A DNA stretch of 64,000 bases from Streptomyces spiralis. Its GTDB lineage: Bacteria; Actinomycetota; Actinomycetes; Streptomycetales; Streptomycetaceae. Position 1 is the first letter of the stretch. The number at the start of each line of letters is the position of its first letter. Positions 45,252 to 53,429 of this stretch are shown here, piece by piece. Both the position numbers and the translations under genes were made by a program. The stretch spans positions 26,129 to 90,128 of the forward strand of contig NZ_BNBC01000001.1 in NCBI RefSeq assembly GCF_014654675.1. Reading direction: 5' to 3'. The notes beneath the pieces were generated by a model that saw only the letters and a list, made by a program, of their open reading frames with translations, had not been told where the DNA came from and searched no databases.

Positions 45252-47276
45252 TCACAGGGCGGGTTCGCGGTGGACGGACAGGTGCCAGGCGTTCTCCCGT
45301 CGCGCCGGGGACGCGCAGCCGATGAGGAGGCCGGAGGGGGTGGTGCGCAGGACGATCTCCGCCTCGGCCGGGCCGGTGCCGGTGGCGTCCGCGGGCCGGC
45401 AGTGCAGCCAGGTGCCGTCGGAGAGGCGTACGGCGACCGCCGCGGCCCAGATCTGCCGGAACTCGGAGGAGTCGAGCTCCCACCGGGTGCCGGCGGAGTC
45501 GATCACCGCGGTGGTGCGGCGCGGGGTGTGGGGGGTGAGCCAGAGGACGACCTCCTCGTGGGAGCCGGGCGCCTGGATGTCGACGCGGACCGGCTCGCCG
45601 GTGTCCTCGGACGCGGTCAGCTCGAAGCCGATCCCCTCCTGCGGGCCGTACAGGGCGAGCGGGTGCTTCTCCTCCCACGCGGCGGTGGAGCGCACGCCCC
45701 AGCCGAGGCCGCCGGCGCGGCCGAACCGGCTGTGTTCGGCGGTGACCCACATCCCGGCGCTCCAGCGGGGGTTGTTGCCGAACGCCCGGGTGCGCGGGAA
45801 CGGGCTGCGCAGGACCTTGCTCGTGCCCTCCTTCCATGCGGTGACGCCCGCGGCGGACGCGTCGAGCTGAATCCGGCGGGGGCCCGCCACCGCTCCTGCG
45901 GCCACTGCGGCGGCACCACCGCGGGTGTCCCGGCGGTGGAACTCGGTGCGCAGCCGGGCCACCCCGTCCGGGCCGGCCGCGAGGCCCCGCTCCAGCAGGG
46001 CGCTGTGGATCAGCCGGACGGGTTCGCGGACCGGCACCCGGACGTCCCAGTCCGCGCCGTGCCACGCCAGGTCGCCGCCCGGCGGGGCGGTGTGCGCGGC
46101 GGCGACGACCTCGGAGGCGTCGCGGACACCGAGGCCGAGCCCGATCGGGCGGGCCGGGCAGCCGCCCGGGGCGAAGGTGCCCTGGCGCAGTCCCACGGTC
46201 TGGAAGATCCGGCCGGGCCTGCGGGTGAAGGTGAAGTCCTGGCCGAGCACCCCGTCGGTGAGGGTGATCGTGCCGGTGACCTCGTCGTCCCCGCACCGCT
46301 CGGTGACCCGTACCCCGCCCTCGACGGGGACGAGTTCCAGGTCGCGCGGTTCGCCCTCACGCCAGCCGGCCGGGCGGTCGGCGCGGCAGCTGGGCCAGGT
46401 GGAGACGAACACCGGCCCGTGGTGGCCGTCGGCCAGCACGCGCACGGTCCCGTCGTCGCCGTCCACCTCCACCGCCAGCCCCCCGGAGGCGAACCGGTAC
46501 GGCTCGACCCGGCGCGGGGCGCGGACCCGGTACGGGGGTTCGGCGAGCCCGAGCGTGCGGCTCGCCCCGTCGGGTCCGCTGACCTCCGCCCGCCGTACGA
46601 CGCCCCGGTCGACGTCGACGCTCGCGGTGAGCCGGAACTCCCCCAGCGCCAGGCAGTAGTCGACCGTGCGGACGCCGTCGAGGAGGCGGACGTCGGAGCG
46701 CAGTTCGTCGTCGCGGGACTCGGTGACGGTGGCGAAGCTGTTCAGGCCGCCGAGGGCCGCCCGGACGTCGGGGCCGAGGTCGGCGAAGACGCTGCGCAGG
46801 ATCAGCGGGATGTAGTTGTGCAGTTCGACGTTGCCGTCCTCGCCGGGCACGGTCTGCCCGACGGAGACGCAGCCGACGCGCCGGTACAGCTTGAACGCCA
46901 CGGTGTTGGCCGGGTTGACGGTGAGCCGCAGCACCAGGCAGCCGGACTGCACCATCCACTCCACGGCCTCCGTGAACAGCCGTCCGGTGATCACGCCGTT
47001 GCGGTAGGCGGGGGCGACGAAGAACATGTCGGCGATCAGCTCGCCGGCCCGGGCGGAGCGCCGGCCGGTGTTGTGGAACAGGCCGAAGGTGCCCACCACA
47101 CGCCCGCCGTCCACCGCCACCAGGAACGTGCCGGTGTCCCGCTCGGCGAGCTCGCGCTCCAGTTCCTCGCCGGTGATGCCTCCGGCCACCGGGTTGGGGT
47201 TGTCGCGGTGGCGGTTGTAGAGCTCCGCGATGTCATGCGCGTCGCCCTGCTGGTACGGGCGGATCGTGATGGACAT
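45252..47276 (-). CDS. GNAT acyltransferase fused to a large beta-rich domain of unknown function
   Basis: A 674-residue protein; AAGGAGGTG precedes ATG 47276. Residues 1-165 are a GNAT domain (ITIRPYQQGDAHDIAELYN, VAPAYRNGVITGRLF, VNPANTVAFKLYRRVGC). Residues 190-674 are an Asp/Val/Thr-rich region with many short strands (LAVEVDGDDGTVRVLADG, FELTASEDTGEPVRV), like aldose-mutarotase or galactose-binding folds, with a conserved-looking NNPRWSAGMW segment. GNATs in lipolanthine-type clusters move acyl chains from ACP to amines; a similar role here is inference. Confidence 0.8.
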   Translation of the reverse strand: MSITIRPYQQGDAHDIAELYNRHRDNPNPVAGGITGEELERELAERDTGTFLVAVDGGRVVGTFGLFHNTGRRSARAGELIADMFFVAPAYRNGVITGRLFTEAVEWMVQSGCLVLRLTVNPANTVAFKLYRRVGCVSVGQTVPGEDGNVELHNYIPLILRSVFADLGPDVRAALGGLNSFATVTESRDDELRSDVRLLDGVRTVDYCLALGEFRLTASVDVDRGVVRRAEVSGPDGASRTLGLAEPPYRVRAPRRVEPYRFASGGLAVEVDGDDGTVRVLADGHHGPVFVSTWPSCRADRPAGWREGEPRDLELVPVEGGVRVTERCGDDEVTGTITLTDGVLGQDFTFTRRPGRIFQTVGLRQGTFAPGGCPARPIGLGLGVRDASEVVAAAHTAPPGGDLAWHGADWDVRVPVREPVRLIHSALLERGLAAGPDGVARLRTEFHRRDTRGGAAAVAAGAVAGPRRIQLDASAAGVTAWKEGTSKVLRSPFPRTRAFGNNPRWSAGMWVTAEHSRFGRAGGLGWGVRSTAAWEEKHPLALYGPQEGIGFELTASEDTGEPVRVDIQAPGSHEEVVLWLTPHTPRRTTAVIDSAGTRWELDSSEFRQIWAAAVAVRLSDGTWLHCRPADATGTGPAEAEIVLRTTPSGLLIGCASPARRENAWHLSVHREPAL

Positions 47277-47325
47277 TCCACACCTCCTTCTCTTCGGGTC
47301 GGATGCGTACGGGGCTCGTTCTCGG

Positions 47326-47343
47326 GCCCGTACGCGTACGGGC
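47326..47343. promoter_or_regulatory. 18-bp perfect palindrome inside the biosynthetic operon
   Basis: GCCCGTACGCGTACGGGC lies in the 84-base gap between the dehydratase stop and the GNAT start, the widest gap in the core synthesis genes. It could be an internal operator or an mRNA hairpin that lowers downstream expression. Confidence 0.5.
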
Positions 47344-47360
47344 TCATGCGGGTGGAGGGG

Positions 47361-47870
47361 CTAGCCCTTGCGGCCCGTGGTGACGATGAGCGAGCCCGCG
47401 GCGGCCAGTTCGTTGCCGACACTGGCGCGGACCGAGACCTGCCTCAGGCCGCCCAGGCGCTGGCCGAGCTTGGCGTCGAGGGTGAGCTGGTCGCCGGGGA
47501 CGACCAGCCGGGAGAACTTCATCGAGCTGATCGAGCCGAGGTAGCCGACGCTCGCGGAGGGGTCGGCGTCGCCGAGCGGCTCGGGCGACTCGATCATCTC
47601 GGCGACGTAGACGACGGCGACCAGCTGGGCCATCGCCTCGACGATCATCACGCCGGGCATGATCGAGTGGTCGGGGTAGTGGCCGGCGAAGAACGGCTCG
47701 TTGACGGAGACGCTCTTCACCCCGCGGCCCGAGACGCCGGGCACGACGTCGTAGGCGCGGTCGATCATCAGCATCGGCCAGCGGTGCGGCAGCATCCGCT
47801 TGATGTCGTCGGAGGAGTAAGCGAACTTCTTCTTCGCGCTCCTGGCCGGTGCCTCGGAGGTGACGGTCAT
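47361..47870 (-). CDS. FabZ-like 3-hydroxyacyl-ACP dehydratase
   Basis: A 169-residue single hotdog-fold dehydratase. Catalytic motifs are complete: LPHRWPMLMID and FFAGHYPDHSIMPGVMIVEAMAQ, with H64 and E78. ATG 47870 is preferred because GAGG lies 7 bases upstream; a GTG at 47876 overlaps the ACP stop. It removes water from beta-hydroxyacyl-ACP made by the adjacent ketoreductase. No enoylreductase accompanies it, so double bonds would remain. Confidence 0.93.
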   Translation of the reverse strand: MTVTSEAPARSAKKKFAYSSDDIKRMLPHRWPMLMIDRAYDVVPGVSGRGVKSVSVNEPFFAGHYPDHSIMPGVMIVEAMAQLVAVVYVAEMIESPEPLGDADPSASVGYLGSISSMKFSRLVVPGDQLTLDAKLGQRLGGLRQVSVRASVGNELAAAGSLIVTTGRKG

Positions 47871-47872
47871 GC

Positions 47873-48163
47873 TCACACCTCGCGGGCTTCGACGAAGTCG
47901 ACCAGGGCGTTGATGGAGCCGAAGGCCTCGAAGTCGTCGTCGCTGATCAGCACGTCGTACTCGTTGTTGACCATGACGACGATCTCCAGGGTGTCCAGCG
48001 AGTCCATCTCCAGGCCGCGGCCGAACAGCGGCTGGTTGTCGGAGACGACGGCCGGCTCCACGTCCAGGCCGAGCCGGTCGATGATCATCGACTTGACCTT
48101 CATGTTCTTCTCCAGGCGCGCCTCGGCCTGGCTGCGGATGTCCTCGAAGGTGGCGACGGACAT
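47873..48163 (-). CDS. Acyl carrier protein
   Basis: A 96-residue ACP with the phosphopantetheine attachment serine S55 in GLEMDSLDTLEIV. It is acidic and helical, of normal length with about 20 extra N-terminal residues. It lies between the ketoreductase and dehydratase genes and is the likely chain-elongation carrier for the KS-CLF. Its DSL context is closer to fatty-acid and type II PKS carriers than to NRPS carriers. Confidence 0.93.
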   Translation of the reverse strand: MSVATFEDIRSQAEARLEKNMKVKSMIIDRLGLDVEPAVVSDNQPLFGRGLEMDSLDTLEIVVMVNNEYDVLISDDDFEAFGSINALVDFVEAREV

Positions 48164-48206
48164 GGGTGTTCCTTTCGATGAGAGATCAGATCTGTTGTGA
48201 TATGGG

Positions 48207-48968
48207 CTAGTTGGGGATCATTCCGCCGTCGACGGTGAGCACCTTGCCGGTGATGTAGGAGGCGGCGGGGCTCGCCATGAAGGCGACCGCCTGGGCGACC
48301 TCCGCCGGGGTGCCCATGCGCCCCATGGGGATCGCCTGGAGGGCCTTCTTCATCTGCGCGGGCGGCACCTTCTTGACCATGTCGGTGTCGATGAACCCGG
48401 GCGCGACGACGTTGACGCGGATGCCGCGCGGCGCGACCTCGTACGACAGGGTCTTGGCCAGCGAGATCACCCCGCCCTTGCTGGCCGCGTAGTTGGCCTG
48501 GCCGGCCCGACCCGCGATGCCGCTGGTGGAGGCGATGAGGACGATCGCGCCGCCGCTCGCGTACATCTGCTTGGTGGCCTCGCGGGCGGTGTAGAAGGTG
48601 CCCGTGAGGTTGGTGCCGATGACCTCCTGCCACTTGGTCGCGCTCATGGCGGCCAGGTGTCCGTCGGCGGTCACCCCGGAGTTGAGGACGGCCACGTCGA
48701 GGGAGCGCCAGGCGGTCTTCAGCTCCTTGTACATGGCGGCCACCTGGGCCTCGTCGGAGATGTCGGCCTTCAGCAGCAGTGCCTCGCGGCCCAGGGCGCG
48801 GATCCGCTCGCCGACCTCCTCGGCCCGGGCGGAGCTGGAGCGGTAGTTGAGGGCGACGTCGCAGCCGTGTTCGGCGAGCGCGATCGCGACGGCGGCGCCG
48901 ATGCCCCGGGAGGCGCCGGTGACCAGGGCCTTGGTGCCCTCGGCGAACAGGGTTCCCGGTGTGCTCAT
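48207..48968 (-). CDS. FabG-like 3-oxoacyl-ACP reductase
   Basis: A 253-residue SDR ketoreductase. NADPH-binding GASRGIG (residues 18-24), catalytic Ser in IASTSG and YAASK are complete, and the C-terminal IPMGRMGTPAEVA and TVDGGMI segments are FabG-typical. It reduces the beta-keto group after each elongation. It overlaps the SbnB-like gene by 4 bases (ATGA). Confidence 0.94.
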   Translation of the reverse strand: MSTPGTLFAEGTKALVTGASRGIGAAVAIALAEHGCDVALNYRSSSARAEEVGERIRALGREALLLKADISDEAQVAAMYKELKTAWRSLDVAVLNSGVTADGHLAAMSATKWQEVIGTNLTGTFYTAREATKQMYASGGAIVLIASTSGIAGRAGQANYAASKGGVISLAKTLSYEVAPRGIRVNVVAPGFIDTDMVKKVPPAQMKKALQAIPMGRMGTPAEVAQAVAFMASPAASYITGKVLTVDGGMIPN

Positions 48969-49993
48969 GCCGCGCTCCCCAGCATCGCCGCGGTGACGCG
49001 GTGGCTGCCCGGGTCGAACCCGGCGGCCTCGGTGCCCAGACCGGCCTCGGTGGCGGTCCTGAGGACGACCTGCGCGACCGCGAGGTCCAGGACGCCCAGG
49101 CCGAAGGGAGAGAAGATCACCGTGCGGTCGGTGGCCGGCGGCTCGGTGCAGCCCAGCACCGAGGCGATCTCGGCGTGCACGAACTCCCGGTGGCCGACCT
49201 CCCGTTCGGCCCTGTGCAGGGAGGTCTGCTCGCGGATGGCGTGCTCGATGTCGTCGACGACGTTGTAGGCGTCCAGGACCGAGCCGGTGCTCAGGTCGCG
49301 CAGGGACAGGTGCAGGATGACCTGGCCGGCGGGCCGCTCGGGGTACTCGGCCAGGTCCAGCCAGTACGTGGAGTCGGTGGTCGCGATGGACACGGTCTCG
49401 GCGGCGAGGGCGTCGCCGACGTCTCCGGTGCGGAAGGCGACCTTCGGGTATTCGGACTCCAGTTCGGCGGCGAGGACCTCGGCGCGGCCCGGTACGACGT
49501 CCTGGAGCACGACCGTCTCCAGCTCCGGGTGGGTCAGGGCGAGGAAGGCGAGGACGCGCTGGTTGATCGTGCCGCAGCCGATCAGGCCGGCGGTGCGCAC
49601 CCGGCGGTCGCCGTGCAGGGCGCCGGCGGCGAGGGCGGCGCTCGCGGCGGTGCGGGAGGCGGAGATCTGGCTGCCCTCCAGCAGCGCCTTGGGGTAACCG
49701 GTGTTCAGGTCGTTGAGGATCTGCACCGAGGAGGCCCGCTGCAGGCCCTGCTCGACGTTCGCCGGGAAGGACGAGATCCACTTCAGGCCCATCACCGGCT
49801 CCGGGCCGCCCAGGTAGGCGGGCAGGGAGATGATGCGGGAGCCGGTGGGCCGCGGCGGACGCAGGAAGCTGGAGAACGGCACCTGCGAGTGGCCCTGGCC
49901 GTGCAGCACGTAGGCGCTGCGCACGGCGTCGAGGACGGCGGGTTCGAGACCCCTCAGGGCGGTGTTGACGTCGTCCCGTCCGAGGATCTTCAC
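48965..49993 (-). CDS. SbnB-like ornithine cyclodeaminase-family dehydrogenase (L-Dap synthesis)
   Basis: A 342-residue protein starting at GTG 49993 in a GTGA overlap with the SbnA-like gene. The Rossmann motif is GLIGCGTINQR (about residues 134-144) and the substrate segment GLKWISSFPANVEQGLQRASS fits SbnB. In staphyloferrin B synthesis SbnB oxidatively cleaves N-(1-amino-1-carboxyethyl)-glutamate to L-2,3-diaminopropionate and 2-oxoglutarate. Pairing with an SbnA homologue makes the same role likely here. Confidence 0.9.
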   Translation of the reverse strand: MKILGRDDVNTALRGLEPAVLDAVRSAYVLHGQGHSQVPFSSFLRPPRPTGSRIISLPAYLGGPEPVMGLKWISSFPANVEQGLQRASSVQILNDLNTGYPKALLEGSQISASRTAASAALAAGALHGDRRVRTAGLIGCGTINQRVLAFLALTHPELETVVLQDVVPGRAEVLAAELESEYPKVAFRTGDVGDALAAETVSIATTDSTYWLDLAEYPERPAGQVILHLSLRDLSTGSVLDAYNVVDDIEHAIREQTSLHRAEREVGHREFVHAEIASVLGCTEPPATDRTVIFSPFGLGVLDLAVAQVVLRTATEAGLGTEAAGFDPGSHRVTAAMLGSAA

Positions 49994-51048
49994 GGCTCAC
50001 TCCTTTCGTGGTCGGGGTTCGGCTGAGGCTGGGGTTCCTGGAAACGGGTCTCGACCCAGGCGTCGGAGTAGATGGTGTCGAGGTAGCGGTCGCCGCCGTC
50101 CGGGAGCACCGCGACGCAGGTCGCGCCCGGCTCCAGCCAGTCGGTGGCGCCCTGGAGGGCGGCGATCACGGCGCCGGAGGAGCCGCCGGCGAGGATGGAC
50201 TCCTGGGCGAGCAGCTGCCGGCAGCCGCGGACGCAGTCGAGGTCGGTGACCTTCACGACCCGGTCGGCCAGGCCCGGCCGCAGCAGCGGCGGTACGACGG
50301 CCGCGCCGTGCCCGGGGATGGTGCGCCGGTGTCCGCGTTCCCACGGTTCCGGCGGGCCGAAGATCACGCTGCCCACGGCGTCCACCGCGACCACCCGGGT
50401 GGCCAGCCCGCTCTCCTGGATGTACTCGGCGCAGCCGCGCAGCGTGCCGGTGGTGCCGGCGGCGAGGAACAGGTAGTCGGGGCCGCCGGGCAGCGCTTCG
50501 CAGATCTCGCGCATGGTGTGGTGGTGTGCGCGGGCGTTGTACTCGTTGGCGTACTGGTTGGGCCAGTAGGCGTCGGGGACGCTCTCCAGCAGGGCCTGTA
50601 CCCGGTTGATCCGGGCGGGCAGGTACTCGCCGGTGGCGGGGTCGCGGTCGACGACCTCGACCGTCGCGCCGTAGGCCCGCATGATCGCGGCGTTCTGCGC
50701 GGTGGTGCGCGGGTCGACGACGCAGATCAGGCTGAGCCGGTAGAAGTTGCACAGCTGGGCGAGGGCGATGCCGAGGTTGCCCGAGGAGGACTCCACGACG
50801 GTGGAGACTCCGGGGACGAGCTTGCCGGCCTGAATGGCGTGCTCGATCATCGACTTGGCGGCACGGTCCTTGATGGAGCCGCCGGGGTTGAAGCGCTCGC
50901 ACTTGGCGTACACCTGGAACCGCGCGGGCGGGAACAGCCGGTCGAGCGCGACGAGCGGGGTCGAGCCGATGGTGGCGACGATGTCGGGGTCCCGGGTCCG
51001 GGTGGCACCGAGCACCGGCGCCGACGCGTCGGAGGCGAGGACGGTCAT
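49990..51048 (-). CDS. SbnA-like PLP synthase (N-(1-amino-1-carboxyethyl)-glutamate synthase)
   Basis: A 352-residue cysteine-synthase-fold enzyme. PLP lysine in NPGGSIKDRAA, phosphate loop ESSSGNLGIALAQ, and a C-terminal GGSSGAV loop are visible. The SbnA family joins O-phospho-L-serine and L-glutamate to form the SbnB substrate. ATG 51048 overlaps the LanB-like stop (ATGA) and its own stop overlaps the SbnB-like GTG, so the three proteins are made together. Confidence 0.92.
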   Translation of the reverse strand: MTVLASDASAPVLGATRTRDPDIVATIGSTPLVALDRLFPPARFQVYAKCERFNPGGSIKDRAAKSMIEHAIQAGKLVPGVSTVVESSSGNLGIALAQLCNFYRLSLICVVDPRTTAQNAAIMRAYGATVEVVDRDPATGEYLPARINRVQALLESVPDAYWPNQYANEYNARAHHHTMREICEALPGGPDYLFLAAGTTGTLRGCAEYIQESGLATRVVAVDAVGSVIFGPPEPWERGHRRTIPGHGAAVVPPLLRPGLADRVVKVTDLDCVRGCRQLLAQESILAGGSSGAVIAALQGATDWLEPGATCVAVLPDGGDRYLDTIYSDAWVETRFQEPQPQPNPDHERSEP

Positions 51049-53429
51049 TCCGGCACCTTTCTGCTGATCTGGAGCCGCAGTTCGCTGACGTAGCGCTCGC
51101 CGTCGGCGTCGGTCAGCCACGAGTCGTCCGGGGCCGGCAGCGGTTCGCTGAGGGTCACGGCGGCGTCGGGGTCGAGGCGGCGCGCGGTGCGGACGAGGCC
51201 GGCGAAGGCGAGTACGAGGGTCGGGCTGGTGAAGTCCACCAGCGACGGCTTGGTCTCCTCGGGGAACTTCACGAAGAGCAGGTCGGGCAGGGCCTGTTCC
51301 GCCACCCAGCGGCGCACCGCGAGGTAGTCGCGCTCCCGGTCGGCCTTCTCCGGCAGGGCGATCCCGGTCACCGGCAGCCGCCAGGTCTCCCGGAACAGCA
51401 CCAGGTCGTCGAGGCTCACGCGCGGGGCGTGCGCCCGGTCGAGCCCGACCTTGAAGGCGTCGGCGGCGATGATGGAGACCGGCACCGCGAGCAGCTCGGC
51501 GAGCGGCCAGGTGCGGCCGTCGGGGGTGGTCGCGGTGACGGTGCCGTCCGTCTCGGCGAGCGCGATCGCCGCCGCCGGATCGACGCGGGTCCGGTCGTCG
51601 TAAGGCGCCCTGGTGAACCCGATCAGCCGGTCCCCCGCCCCGATCGGCGCGGGCACCATCCGGCCGCTGTTGCGCTTCCACTCCACCGGCAGCAGCGGCA
51701 CCAGCCGCGGGGCGTCGATCGCCGCGTTGACCTTGTCCCGCAGCGAGCCGGCGTCGGTGGTCCAGTCGAGGAAGGGCAGGTCCAGCGTGGCCAGGCAGGC
51801 GTGCAGTTCGCCGAGGACGACGGTGTGCTCGCCGGCGTTGACCGCCTCCGGGGAGGACGCCACCACCTGGAGGTCCGGGCTGTGGACGGCGAGGTGCGGT
51901 GAGCGCACGGGTCCGGTGGCGAAGACCGCGCGGGCCCGCTCCTCGATGTCCGCCACCCGCAGCCGCGCCGGGACGGACGCGTCGGCCGCCGGGTCCAGGT
52001 CGAGCACCTCCCGCCATTTCTCGGCCAGTTCGCGGGTCGCGGTGTGCACCGGGGTGGCGTTCTCGCCCCAGAACAGGCCGAGCACCTGCGTCCAGACGTC
52101 GGCGAGGGTCACGTCCCTCCGGCGCTCCGCGGCCTTGCGCACGAAGCGGGCGACCTCCGCCTCCACCAGCTCGGCGAGCCGGTTGCCGAACCAGTCGGCC
52201 GCGTCCGCGACCAGGGCCAGCGGCCGGGCGACGGCGTCGAAGAAGTCCCGTCCGAGGTCCATCCGGACATCGCGCAGCGCGTCCTGGTAGCACAGGGTGC
52301 GCCCGGCGTACGCCTTGCCCTCCTCCCGGGAGGCCGCCTGTCCGGTCGTACGGACGAAGAAGTCGTCGAGCCGGTCCAGGGCGGCCACCAGCTGCTCCGC
52401 GCCGTCCGCGCGGTCGATGTCCTCGCGCAGCCGGTCCAGTTCGGTCAGGACCGCCTGGCAGCGGACGAACAGCTCCGGGTCGCCGATGCCGGCCACCCGG
52501 CGCCGCAGGATCTCCTCGGCGCGTACGTCGACGGGGATGTTGGCGTCCCAGGTGAGGACCCGCTGCTTCAGCAGCCGGGTGAGGACCTTCTCCACCCGTT
52601 GCCGGGCGGTCGCCGGGTCCCAGCCGGCGGTCGCCGCGAGGGCGTCGGCGATGGCCTCGCCGCCGCGGTCGCCGTCGGCCAGCCGCAGCACCTGGACGTC
52701 GTCCTCGCGCAGCCGCACCGTACGGCCGCCCTGCATGACGAGCCGGTCGCCGTCGAGGTGGACGTCGGGCCGGAGCACCGGCGGGAACCACCAGCGTGCG
52801 CCGGGCTGCGCCGTCATCCAGTCGGCGAGGGCCGCCACCGTCCAGCGTTCCAGGAAGGTGCGGCTCTCGGCGGTCAGCGCCGGGCCGTGCTCCACGTCCA
52901 TGGCCGGCTGCCCCTGCCCGACGCCGATCCAGGCCGCCGGGCCGAAGAAGCCGATCGTCTCGGCCTTGGCGCAGTAGCGCAGCCAGTACATGGCGAGGGT
53001 CCGCTCGCGCCGCCGGCGCTTGGACTCCGGACCCTTGCGGGCCGCGACGGAGTCCAGCAGGTGGTAGACGGTCCGGTTCTGCCAGGCGATGGCCCGGCGC
53101 ACCCGGTCGTCGGCGGCGAGCCTGGCGAGCTGTGCGGACTCGGCGTCGGTGTCGGCGCGGTAGGCGGCGCGGAAGGCGTCGTAGGAGTCCTGGGCGTTGT
53201 GGGCGCCGTGGGCGTTGTAGGCGCCACGGGCCGTACCGCCGCCGTCGTCCGTCAGGGCCGCCGCGCGGGCCGCGCGCGGGCCGCCGAGCAGCTTCAGCCC
53301 GGAGACCGGGAATCCCGCGCTGCGCAGCAGGCCCACCCCCCACACCCGCCAGGGGCTGTCGCCCAGCGGGTGACCGGGGGCGAACGCGGACCAGTCCAGG
53401 GCCTGCCTGGTGTCCAGTGCCGTGGTCAT
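51045..53429 (-). CDS. LanB-like protein of glutamylation-domain size, no elimination domain
   Basis: A 794-residue protein starting at ATG 53429 (TGATG overlap with the aminotransferase). Recognisable LanB N-domain features are YWLRYCAKAETIGFFGPAAWIG near residue 150 and PRVSLDDLVLFRETWRLPV near residue 680. Full LanB dehydratases are about 1000 residues, with a C-terminal elimination domain; that domain is absent. Size and domain content match split-LanB or PEARL proteins, which use aminoacyl-tRNA to modify or extend a peptide. No precursor peptide is obvious and the neighbours are carrier-protein enzymes, so the acceptor may be unusual. Confidence 0.82.
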   Translation of the reverse strand: MTTALDTRQALDWSAFAPGHPLGDSPWRVWGVGLLRSAGFPVSGLKLLGGPRAARAAALTDDGGGTARGAYNAHGAHNAQDSYDAFRAAYRADTDAESAQLARLAADDRVRRAIAWQNRTVYHLLDSVAARKGPESKRRRRERTLAMYWLRYCAKAETIGFFGPAAWIGVGQGQPAMDVEHGPALTAESRTFLERWTVAALADWMTAQPGARWWFPPVLRPDVHLDGDRLVMQGGRTVRLREDDVQVLRLADGDRGGEAIADALAATAGWDPATARQRVEKVLTRLLKQRVLTWDANIPVDVRAEEILRRRVAGIGDPELFVRCQAVLTELDRLREDIDRADGAEQLVAALDRLDDFFVRTTGQAASREEGKAYAGRTLCYQDALRDVRMDLGRDFFDAVARPLALVADAADWFGNRLAELVEAEVARFVRKAAERRRDVTLADVWTQVLGLFWGENATPVHTATRELAEKWREVLDLDPAADASVPARLRVADIEERARAVFATGPVRSPHLAVHSPDLQVVASSPEAVNAGEHTVVLGELHACLATLDLPFLDWTTDAGSLRDKVNAAIDAPRLVPLLPVEWKRNSGRMVPAPIGAGDRLIGFTRAPYDDRTRVDPAAAIALAETDGTVTATTPDGRTWPLAELLAVPVSIIAADAFKVGLDRAHAPRVSLDDLVLFRETWRLPVTGIALPEKADRERDYLAVRRWVAEQALPDLLFVKFPEETKPSLVDFTSPTLVLAFAGLVRTARRLDPDAAVTLSEPLPAPDDSWLTDADGERYVSELRLQISRKVPE

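Noticed and set aside
49990..53343. 1117-residue minus-strand open frame covering both the LanB-like and SbnA-like genes, suggesting a fusion
   Set aside because: Upstream of 51048 this frame is Arg/Gly/Pro-rich shadow sequence; the LanB-like protein is in another frame and the two genes overlap by ATGA, so there is no fusion.
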